Source: Phoronis australis
Lineage: Eukaryota > Phoronida > Phoronidae
Assembly: GCA_002633005.1 (NCBI GenBank)
Contig: NMRA01000564.1
Span: forward strand, 151,438 to 215,437
DNA: 64,000 nucleotides
Reading direction: 5' to 3'
In this document: piece after piece, positions 24,201-52,326 of the stretch
Position numbering within the stretch: the stretch's first letter is position 1
Layout: each line of letters begins with the position of its first letter
The notes under the pieces: generated by a model
What the model saw: only the letters and a program-made list of their open reading frames with translations
Databases searched by the model: none
Told to the model about the DNA's origin: nothing
Program-made: the position numbers and the translations under genes

Positions 24201-25536
24201 AACATGTGTTTTAGTATAGATCTACTTAAATATATTCTATATACTAACATGTATTCCATCTGTCAATCCGTACAAAACTGTACATTTATCGAGGTGTCCG
24301 AATTATTCGACATTTATCCTGCAATGGAAAGAACAGTGACATATGAAATGCAAATTCATTTAGAAAACTGAGTTGATAGCAGATAGACAGAAACAGCTAT
24401 GCTGAAGGTAGAGGCCTGCTGTTATCAATAATGTTCATTGTGCAAAATGAAATTAGTGTCGCTGAATGTTTGCATATTGATTATTTAGCATTTTGTTAGA
24501 AAGTAGAATATCTTGCCACACATGGCAGATCACTCGTTACGTGTTCTTAATGAATTTAAAATTTCTGGTCGAAGATAGGATTTCAAAATAATGAATCAAA
24601 ACTTGATGTTCAAATGATCAGTTTTTCTCGTCCCAGGACGTATTTTATGCAACTTTGATTGAAGTAAATCCTGCTCCATTCATCAACTAAGATTACAAAA
24701 CAAGATCTTCATACAGTGTCAGTGAGTTATCGTTTTCAGCTATGGGTTCTGTAACTTTTGTCAAACTAATGATGCTGTGAGTGGGTTAGACGTGGGTTGT
24801 CATTGTTATAGGCTATTGGTCGTCTTGTCTGCTTGTAGATGTCCACACAGCCCACACTAGTAAGGACACCCACCCACGACATCAAAGGCTGTACAAACCA
24901 TAGCCAAAAACGCTAACTGATACTTAACTCATAGACTGTGTATGAAGATCTTTTCAATATTATTTCATCAACTAAGTATTGTGGCTGTTGTATTTTTTTC
25001 CAGAATTTTTGGCAGAAAAAGCACCTTAGTATTGGTCACTTGTCTGAGAATGCACATGATGTTAATTGGTGACACATCCAGTGGCAAATTCAGAGAGGAA
25101 TGAAAGAGCCCATCCCCCCATAAAACTCTGATTTTTATGTAAAAACTTGGTCAAAATTGAGATTTAAAAAGTATGTATGTGGGTAGTAAAGGTGTATTCA
25201 TATCCCCTCATGAGCAAGTGTTTCACACATTGACTTCAAGTACATTCAGGTCATTAATCCTTCCCCCTCCCCGACGGTACTCAAATCTGTGGATCCACTT
25301 CTAACATCATCTTTTTATTCTTCATGAGAACAGTACCTCCACAACGTCGATATGCTGATTCTCACTACCGTACAGTCTCTACCCTCGAGAATGTCCTTAA
25401 CCCTATTTTCTGTTCACCTTTTCAGGTGACATCAGAAGATTTGAACAGGGATGACTTCAACATCAATGAACGCATTCATTCAGCTATTGAAACAAGCGTT
25501 CGTTTGAACCACAGCATAACAGAAAGTCAAAGTTAA
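18274..25536 (+). CDS. FASTK-family protein with C-terminal RAP domain
   Basis: Exons 18274-19665, 20159-20297, 21383-21476, 22710-22845 and 25426-25536 join in phase (0, 1, 2, 0) with GT-AG signals and give 623 residues. FASTK-domain proteins act in mitochondrial RNA processing, stability and translation. The first ~25 residues are arginine-rich with no acidic residue, like a mitochondrial presequence. The long first exon encodes leucine-rich helical repeats and FAST-type sequence (ending in an LIQLRESVKLE-like motif typical of the family). Exon 4 (residues ~542-587) matches the RAP domain: RVAILVLPSNCFYGYRD then RRHLE-like KRHLEIKGYVVVQ. The last exon is short and less typical of RAP, so the C-terminus is the weakest part. 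An acceptor at 18250 just before the ATG implies an untranslated first exon upstream. The RAP region resembles FASTKD5 most, but I cannot settle the paralogue. Converges on the kinesin gene. Confidence 0.92.
21731..22589. repeat. 429-bp duplication separated by a single N
   Basis: 21731-22159 and 22161-22589 are the same sequence with only a handful of differences, joined at one N. The whole lies in intron 3 of the FASTK gene. This pattern is expected when two overlapping contigs or two haplotypes are placed end to end, so it is probably an assembly artefact. Confidence 0.9.
23575..24070. mobile_element. CAGGGCTTGGAAT MITE family, long copy
   Basis: The ends CAGGGCTTGGAAT and ATTCCAAGCCCTG are perfect inverted repeats, flanked by the 6-bp direct repeat GAGATT (23569-23574 and 24071-24076). 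The 496-bp inside is GC-rich near the left end (CGCGGAAACGCGGATTTCCGC-like words). It contains a 66-codon ORF starting MASRVIVKRG with no domain I recognise. Longest of four copies in the window, and inserted in intron 4 of the FASTK gene. Confidence 0.85.
24078..24255. repeat. Tandem repeat, ~44-bp unit, four copies
   Basis: Four successive units of TAGTATAGATCTACTTAAAT then ATATTTATATACTAACATG, with periods of 44, 46 and 44 bp. Non-coding, directly beside the right end of the adjacent MITE. Confidence 0.85.
24692..24963. mobile_element. Inverted-repeat element between 13-bp direct repeats
   Basis: Arms near 24701-24755 and 24890-24954 are inverted copies (AGATCTTCATACA, GTTTT-GCTATGG, diverged). 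The insert is flanked by TTCATCAACTAAG at 24679-24691 and 24964-24976. The direct repeat is longer than usual for DNA transposons. Located in intron 4 of the FASTK gene. Confidence 0.6.
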
Positions 25537-27892
25537 AGGCTTACAACAAAAATGCTGAAAGTTAAAGCTTTTTACAACTTTTGTTTGGTGACATATGTCC
25601 CAAATGAACCATGTTTAAGTTATATTTGCTGTCAGAGAAATTTGAAAAATGAAATTCATATATTGTGTCCTGAACTGAAAATTTTTTACGGAGAGCTCTC
25701 AGAGACGTAATCTTGTTATTGTTCCAGTGCAGTTTGCTTGCTTACAAGTCGTTTGACAGTACCATTATCGTAACTGGCCCCAGTAGAGAGGGTGGGCACT
25801 CCCGGGACACCTTAGGCCATTGATGTCCTTAGCTCTTCTCATGATGTCATGCCCCTGGCACGAGTAGTGTAAAAATGGCCAGTTGCCACTTTGGGCAACT
25901 GAATGTAGGACTGTTCGAAAAAAATTTGTTTGCTGGAGTATTTGGTTCAGCTGGGAAGAGTTAAAGACATGGATGGTCTCCTAGGGTGTATCTATGCACA
26001 AAGGTACTTACGTTGAGGTTTAATCGGTGTTAGGCATAATTCGCCAAAAAGCTTCCGGCATATGGCAGCCATATGTGATGTCCACCATCTCTACTGCGGC
26101 CAGTTGATACGATGGGTCTAACAGGTTATTGGCTCATGCATCATCCAAATGTGTCACTCAGTTTTTATCTTACTCAAAATTGTGTGGTTTAAATCCTACC
26201 TTGGACGTCAATTCAGTTCCTTCAATATGTGAAAAGCATCACTGTGACCACGCTGAACTCATAAATTGTCAAATGTAGTGATCGGTAAAGCTTGTTGCCT
26301 GACTTTTGTCGAAGTCATCAAGAATGCTTTAGTAAATTCATACAGCTTCGAGCAACACCCGCACACGTACAACGTAAAGTGACAACCAGCATTCTGTCCT
26401 AGAAACTTTTTTTGTGATTTAAACCACATACCAATATAATAACTGATCTTAACGTGTTCCAAACTCAGTTGAGTAGTTCCTGGGCTTTGAGACCATGCTT
26501 GGTGCATAAAACGACCCTTTGTGAAGCTGTCTTGTAGGGCTTGATCTCAACGAACTGGGAACTGTCACTTCTTTCCAATCCAACAAATTCCGTCTATAAA
26601 TTTAACTTCTCAAGAATTTGAAACCAGTTCCTCAACAGTCCTTGGTCTAAGTCAATTCGAAGGGAATTATGGGATGGAAAGTGGAATAAAAGTTACGTTG
26701 AACACAGCATGTTGCAAGTTTTCATGAGACTGCGCATACACTTGATTGAACCATGGCTCAAGTTATTGCTTGAAAGGAAATGGTCGTCGCTGTTAATTCG
26801 TTTATTCCAGTTTGAATTTTGCAATTTTTGCGTGACCTTAATTGGCGACGCATTGAGCGTACTTTTGCAGACGTGGCTTACTTCAGTTAACCCAAATTGG
26901 GGGTTTGGGTAGACACAAGCCCAACTTTTCAATGAATAATTTTTCATAGCACCACTTAGTACAAACAAAATTTCATCTGAATGTCATATATCAAAGTGTT
27001 TTTAATTAAATTCACATCCAATGCATAAATGGTGTAAAATGTACCTCACAAGGTTTTGGGTGCTTAGGATAATAACTGACCAATCTCAAGCTCCGCCCCC
27101 TTATGAAAAGTTGACAAACGAACAATAAGTTTTACCCGACGTCTTGTTTGTCACGTAAAATTTCGTCTTGGAAATGAAGGTGTGTCAAGAATGCTGCGTT
27201 CTGATTGGTCAGTTAGGCTGTCACTCAACATCCTGGCGATAGGTCAATTGCACAGTTTGATTTGAAATGGGAACTGCATTTTCAAACAGAAAGAAAAGGA
27301 TGATGCCCACAAAGTAACTACAGCGATGATGTTAAAAGCATTATAATTCTTATGCAAGACATTTACATTTTAAATCCATGTGATAACGTATACACATACA
27401 TGCAAATATGTATCATTTAGTGACCGTTCTTACTGAATGAAGCTTACAACAACAGACAGGGCTTGTTACAGATATCAAGAAGACAATGGGTATAATTTTA
27501 GTAGAATATTGAATTAAAACGCAATACACAAAATCCAACAGGCACATCTCGCTCATTTAATTGAGCATTAAGACACTCTTCAATTTCTGTTACAATACCC
27601 TCGATGCACTAGTGTTTAATATACAATTCTCTTATTACTTTAACACAAACTGACTATATTCACCCATCATCACATTCGACCATTCACTTAGTACAAGAGA
27701 GAAAAACCCATTACAATACAATGTGGGAAAACATTCCGTTATTCATGTGGTAACACCTGATGAAGAAGACTACAATATAAAGCTAGTCCTAACAGTACAA
27801 GCTATAGCATAGCATGCACTAGAGACCAAGAAACCACATTTGTTGAGCGAGATTAATGACCTACAGCCCACTTGACCAGCCGTTTGCAAGGC
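25537..27892. other. Spacer between convergent FASTK and kinesin genes
   Basis: Holds the 3' flanks of both genes. A dispersed repeat occupies about 25850-26070. An AATAAA on the plus strand occurs at 26682-26687. No ORF with a recognisable product. Confidence 0.4.
25850..26070 (+). repeat. Dispersed repeat family S, copy 1
   Basis: Shares, in order, 'agtgtaaaaatg-ccagttgcc', 'tttgggcaa-tgaa', 'ggactg' and 'aggcataattcgcc-aaaagc' then 'ttccgg' with 46395-46620. Same orientation, moderately diverged, non-coding. Confidence 0.65.
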
Positions 27893-47063
<19,171 letters not shown>

Positions 47064-47133
47064 TTTTTCGGTCTGGTTTACAGCGAACAGGACTCCTCAA
47101 CACAACCTCGATGATTTTTGAATAAGCCCCGTC

Positions 47134-47149
47134 TTTGAAATCAACCAAT
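47134..47149 (-). promoter_or_regulatory. Possible CCAAT and CHR-like elements upstream of kinesin-5
   Basis: About 70-85 bp upstream of the kinesin ATG lie an inverted CCAAT box (47145-47149) and TTTGAA (47134-47139). TTTGAA matches the CHR element of vertebrate G2/M genes. Spacing is shorter than in the well-studied promoters, so this is a suggestion only. Confidence 0.3.
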
Positions 47150-47230
47150 CACAACACATTACTATTCGCAGCGCCATCTAGAGTCAGAAATTAGAGAAGC
47201 GCACAGTGATTAGAGCAATGAGCTATATAT

Positions 47231-48167
47231 CAGTGGCGGATCTAGGATATCACAAGGGGGGGGCCCAACATTTTGTCCGGCTGTAAAAATTTGCGCAAAC
47301 TGAACCACGATTGTAGATGCGCATAGCACCAAATGGGGGGAAATTTTTCTGTTTTGACCTCTAAAAATCAAGTATTTTCCTTGATTCCTGAAGTATTAAC
47401 CAAGAAAAAAAGGCAAAAAAAAACACGGAGAACGTGTCAAACAGGAAAATCTGCAAATACCAAAGACTCGAACTCACGACCTTGCGCATAGAGCGCGCGT
47501 GCGTTACCACTACACCACCACGATTTAGCTACTAATCTCATACTAAGAGAAGTACTTGTTTATGGTCCACAGCGTTTGCGCGCGAAACCTACTTCTTTTT
47601 GTATTGCTTATAACACGTTTTGTGCCATCGATTCTTAACAAATTTGTCGTATTTAAAAGTCTTAAAATGCCCAAAAGACCAAATCCGTTATTCGTGTTGG
47701 CAATAATGACCGGGGATTGCTTTGGAAATCGTCTTAACATAAGGTTTGACAAAGAGAGTATTGCGAGTTTCTGAGCTTCTGTTTTTTCATCGTCACTCAG
47801 GTTCCATTTTCTTTAAAAATGAAGTAAATTTTCTTCATTGCACAGTGGAGCAGACGACGGAAACTGAGTCGTAGTGCGCAGCGCATCTGCCGGTCGCTTG
47901 GGATATCGCGGCAGAGCCTATACTTAGCCATAGTTCCGTTACGAATGCGCCGTGTTCCGAATTTGACACTTGAAATTGGATTTGAGCCCCCCCCCCCCAA
48001 CACTAAAACTGCACACATTTAAATCTTTTTTCATCCGTATACTTTTAATTACCGGGGTTAATTAATAAACTCAACATTTATTTCCCTACGCTCTTACTGT
48101 TTTATTTTTTTGCGGCAGCCAAAGGGGGGGCCCGGGCCCCCTGGGACCCCCCCTAAATCCGCCTATG
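47231..48167 (-). mobile_element. GGCGGAT-end element, long copy 1, with tRNA-like segment
   Basis: The 937-bp element starts CAGTGGCGGATCTAG and ends CTAAATCCGCCTATG, imperfect terminal inverted repeats. It is flanked by TATAT at 47226-47230 and 48168-48172. G-rich runs follow each end. Inside on the minus strand is a tRNA-like A box TGGTGTAGTGG (47517-47507) and B box GTTCGAGTC (47473-47465). No transposase ORF is visible. The CA start and 5-bp duplication suggest a hAT-like non-autonomous element, which is an inference. Lies just upstream of the kinesin gene. Confidence 0.8.
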
Positions 48168-48172
48168 TATAT

Positions 48173-48628
48173 ATATGTACTTATATTTATCTCATCGGAT
48201 TAGAGACCGTGGAGGGCTTGCTAACGTCTTTAATATTAGTCACGACATCTTTTCACATAAGTGAAAATGTGTTATTTTTATTGTTAAAACAATAACCACA
48301 ACACCTTCAACGTGAAGTCACCCGTCCCTTGAAAATGACAAAGTCTCTGCTGCTCAGGCCCAGTCATTTTCGGTCGGGTTAATCGATCGGATGATCTGTC
48401 CGTTTAGTTCCCGTAATCGTGATTGCTCGGTTGCCCCATTCTGCTGTGCTAGAACTTGGAATATCACTTGATCTCAGAATCACGCGTGCCTGAACGATGC
48501 CTAATAAAATTCTAATTTTGACTGACTCGCGTTTTGAGTAAGCAAAGCTCGGTCGCCGCGGAAATGGGATACGGGCCTAGTCTAACAGAGACCAGCGAAA
48601 ACTATAAGTACAGTCGTGACACTATTAT
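48173..48628. other. Spacer between the two long elements
   Basis: About 455 bp with no ORF, repeat or RNA feature that I recognise. Confidence 0.4.
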
Positions 48629-49985
48629 AAATGAGAATCGTACGCGCTCGAGCATCGCATCTTACCATAGGCGGATTTAGGAGGGGCCCAGGCCCCCCGG
48701 GCCCTAATTGGCTGCTGCAAAAAACTTGATAAAACAGCAAGAGCGTAGGGAAATGTTGAGTTTATTAATTAACCCCGGTAATTAAAATTATACGGATGAA
48801 ACAAGATTTAAATGTGTGCAGTTTTAGTGTTTGGGGGGGGGCTCAGGTCCAATTTCAAGGGTCAAATTCGGAACACGGCGCAATCGTAACGGAACTATGG
48901 CTAAGTATAGGCTCTCCCGCGATACCTCAGGCGACCGGCAGTGGCGCTGGGCACTACGACTTCGTTTGTGTCGTCTGCTCCACTGTGCAATGAAGAAAAT
49001 TTCTTCATTTTTTAAAGGAAATGGAATCTTTGTGATGATTAAAAAAACAGAGGCTGATGGTAAGATGTCAATTTTAATCGAAGCCTTAGTGAATCACTCA
49101 GAAACTCATAATTCTCTCTTTGTCAAACCTTAACTTAAGACGATTTCCAAAGCAATCGCGTCATTATTGCCAACACAAAAAACGGATTTAGTGTTTTGGG
49201 CAATTGAAGACTATTTTAAATACAACAAATTTGTTACGAACTGATTGCACAAAGTATAAAACATGTAATAAGCATTACAAAATGAAGGTTTCGCGCGCTA
49301 ACGCTGTGGACCATAAACAAGTAGGTCTCTTACTATCAAATTGGGAGTTAAATCGTGGTGGTGCAGTGGTGAAGCACGCGCGCCTTATCCGCCAGGTCGT
49401 GAGTTCGAGTCATTTGGCGCTTGCGGCTTTTCCTGTTTGACACTTTTCTGGGTTTTTTGCCTTTTTTTCTTGAATAATACTTCAGAAATCAAGAAAAATG
49501 CTTGATTTTTAGAGGAAAAAACAGAAACCCCCCTCCCGACTTCCCCCCATTCGACCGGTGCTATGCGCATCTACAATCGTGCTTTGAGCAAACGTTTACT
49601 GACAAAATGTTGCCCCCCCCCCCTAGATCCGCCACTGCTTACGCACGAACCATCTACGAAACTATGAATCATGCATACGAACTCAAGAATCACGCTTATG
49701 AACAAAAATCATGCGCACGAACCACTCCGATACCTCGGAACAAAAACCGCCGGTTTGTCGGAAACCGTCGCACGAGCTATGAGGCTACTACGCACAAGCA
49801 TCAAGCGATAACCGTTTGTTCATGCGTGTGGCTCGATGCTCGTGTGTATGATTTTGATTTTTGTGGTTTGTGGGCACGATTTTTTGTTCGTATGACGTGA
49901 TTCGTTGAGTTCGTATGCATGATGAGTACGTATAAGTAGGTGGTCGTCGAGCGTAAGATGCGATGCTCGTGCCGATTCTATGCGG
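48629..49985. mobile_element. Outer repeat interrupted by GGCGGAT element
   Basis: The left end AGAATCG...CGAGCATCGCATCTTAC (48631-48665) is matched, inverted, at the right end near 49955-49985. The 972-bp GGCGGAT element splits it at CTTAC. The right part also contains inverted words GAATCATGCATACGAACTCA (49667 on) and their complement (49890 on). Removing the insert leaves a ~380-bp element with inverted ends. Confidence 0.65.
48666..49637 (+). mobile_element. GGCGGAT-end element, long copy 2, with tRNA-like segment
   Basis: 972 bp, in opposite orientation to copy 1 over its whole length. The ends are CATAGGCGGATTTAG and CTAGATCCGCCACTG, flanked by CTTAC at 48661-48665 and 49638-49642. The tRNA-like A box TGGTGCAGTGG is at 49359-49369 and the B box GTTCGAGTC at 49403-49411 on the plus strand. 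The separate target duplication shows it inserted independently of copy 1. Confidence 0.82.
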
Positions 49986-51280
49986 GTACCCCTGGAGAAG
50001 AATGTTCTAAACAAATCGAAATTAAGTTTCCGTGGCCTGGTCATGGTTAGGCTACTACTGAGGGAGTATTGATAGAATCCATTCGTGGAATAAAAGGAGG
50101 CATGTTCCATCCAAACTAAAAGTTTGCACTCCTTCATACGCCCGGTTAGATACGCACATCAGTGGCCAGGCAACTATAAGACTGCCTCCAATCGGATATT
50201 TGTTACATATTCCAAACATAAAATTTTTGTTTGAAATCAGTGTCTATCTCAAAATGACACGTGTCTTAAATACTAAGGCTGATCCATGTTTTTCATGGTG
50301 TGATCAACGTGAGGATCAGGCTTTAATGCCCCGGTACATTGAGCAATAAACTAAGAACGCAAAATTCATGTCTACTGAAATTTTATCAGTTTTATAACCG
50401 TCAAGCGTAAGGAACAGAATTTCTGCCGGAATATTCTCAACACGCCCAACGTTCGCTTCAAAGTATTCTTACACACTGCAACTGCAAAATTTTTTACTAC
50501 CCAAATCTCAATTACGCCATAATCAGTGATATCTAGGACTAAAGTGCAATGGAATTTTGTTTTCTACACATTTGGCAATCACTGGTTAGGTAAACGTTGA
50601 TCATTGTTTTAGTTGGAAAGTCTTGTTTGATTATTTGTCAATCCTACATCTGGAACAGCTAAGACCGGGATTTCCGCCCACTATTGCACGACTTAAACTG
50701 TTATCTCACAACTTCGCATAATAGGAGACTAGAGAAGCCACAAGTAATGTCCAATTTTCCTTGAAGCCAATCATTTTACGTGATTGTGATTGTTATTTAG
50801 CGATATCTTATCATGGGCCTACGGCGTGGACCCTAGACATGTATATAATACATTTTGTAAGCCTGTCTATTAGGAAAATCTCAAAGGTGCAAGGGAGTTT
50901 TTCGCCGAACGCACTCTACAATAGATTTTTTTGGAAAAAAACACGATATGGCAGACAGTTTCAGCTTTTGCGACACTCTCATGGTGAACTCCCAAGGTTT
51001 CGTAATTTATGTGTTAAAATCCATCATCACGATTCATTCAGTTGAAGACCCATACCTAATTCAAGTCTTTTTATTACGAACTTTCCTGATCAGTAAACCT
51101 GAATTATAAAAATCAGCAATGTGCTGTGCAAAGAAAGACAACGAAGGGAATCTTGGAACAGAGTTTGTTGAAGACAGGACATAGGCGCAACGCAGCAGAG
51201 GCTATGTCCAAATTGTGCGGAGATGGACAATGAGAGCAGTCGTGTGGTTACACTTTTTTCTCTAATTACTAAGCCCAATC
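49986..51280. other. Gene-free stretch
   Basis: Short ORFs only; nothing recognised on either strand. Confidence 0.35.
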
Positions 51281-51286
51281 CCACTC

Positions 51287-51451
51287 CAATGGCGGATTTA
51301 GAAGGGGGTCATACCCCCCCCCCCCCNCCCCCCCCTAACTCTCACAGATTCCATTTGACAGTTCGGAAGTGGGAATGTCTGACTGGCAAAATCCTGGCTA
51401 ATACACTGCCCTACCACCCTCCCCCAACTAAAAATCCTGGATCCGCCCCTG
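51287..51451. mobile_element. GGCGGAT-end MITE, 165 bp, intact
   Basis: The ends CAATGGCGGATTTAG and GGATCCGCCCCTG are imperfect inverted repeats, flanked by CACTC at 51282-51286 and 51452-51456. A C run broken by one N (51327) lies inside. The ends are shared with the ~950-bp elements but the interior is not, so this is a deletion derivative or a distinct subfamily. Confidence 0.8.
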
Positions 51452-51624
51452 CACTCTTGCAAGTGGTAACGCAGTTGCCCATCTACGATCTCTGGTCCTG
51501 TAGCAAAAATAGCCTGAACAGCGTTAACAAACATGCAGCCGCGGATTCAGAGGGAAGACTGCGGGGTCCCTATTTTCAGACACCAACCTCCACAAATTTG
51601 TACAAGGCGTGTTTAACCGCTGGT

Positions 51625-52141
51625 TATGGTTGACCAAATAGGTGAACGTTATGCACGCAAATTATGTGCGTAATTTAATTCTTGTTAGTGGCTTAAATTA
51701 ATTATTAACGTTATTAACTGCGTAAATTAATTGTTTGCGGCGTAAAGTAACTTTTTACGTCGTAAATTAATTATTTGCGCCGCACATTAACTTGTAACGG
51801 TGTAAATTAATTCTTTACGGCAAAAAATAATTATTTGCGGCGTAAATTAACTTTTAATGGCGTTAATTAATTATTTGAGGCGTAAATAAACTTTTAACGG
51901 CGTAAATTAATTATTTGCGACGTATATTTGTCGTTGCTTAAATGAGTGAACGTTACCCACGTAAATTACGTGCGTAAATTAAATTTAATTTACGCTGTTA
52001 AAAGTTAATTTTCGCCCCAATAAATTAATTTACTCCATTAAAAGTTAATTTACGCCTCCCATAATTAATTTACGCCACTAACAAGAATTAATTTACGAGG
52101 TTAATTTACGTGCGTAACGTTCACCCACTTGGCCAACGATA
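51625..52141. mobile_element. Palindromic GGCGTAAATTAATT element, long copy
   Basis: 517 bp. The inverted ends read TATGGTTGACCAAATAGG on the left and, inverted, TATCGTTGGCCAAGTGGG on the right, followed inward by GTGAACGTTA. The inside is an array of about 18-bp units (GGCGTAAATTAATTATTTGC, alternating with GGCGTAAATTAACTTTTAAC) that turns over to inverted orientation near 51990. Same family as 4121-4341 but with many more units. Lies 185 bp upstream of the astacin ATG. Confidence 0.75.
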
Positions 52142-52326
52142 GGTGATCAGCTGTAAACAACTTGATAACTTTTGCATGTGGTTTCAATTTGAATTTGATG
52201 CCGTCCGACTGGATGTGGCACATTTAGTAGATCCGGGACCGTCACATTTCACGTCACGAAGGCATAACCGAGTTTCCTTACAGTTCGTTTTTAAAGAGGC
52301 AAGTGCGTATTTGTAGATTATTAAGC

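Noticed and set aside
26693-26968. ORFs on both strands between the convergent genes
   Set aside because: No domain, splice partners or homology that I can recognise; likely chance in 3' flanks.
47465-47520. A functional tRNA gene on the minus strand
   Set aside because: It lies inside a transposable element that repeats at 48666-49637 and lacks a proper cloverleaf end.
47231-49637. A segmental inverted duplication
   Set aside because: Each arm has its own target-site duplication and element ends, so two transposition events explain it better.
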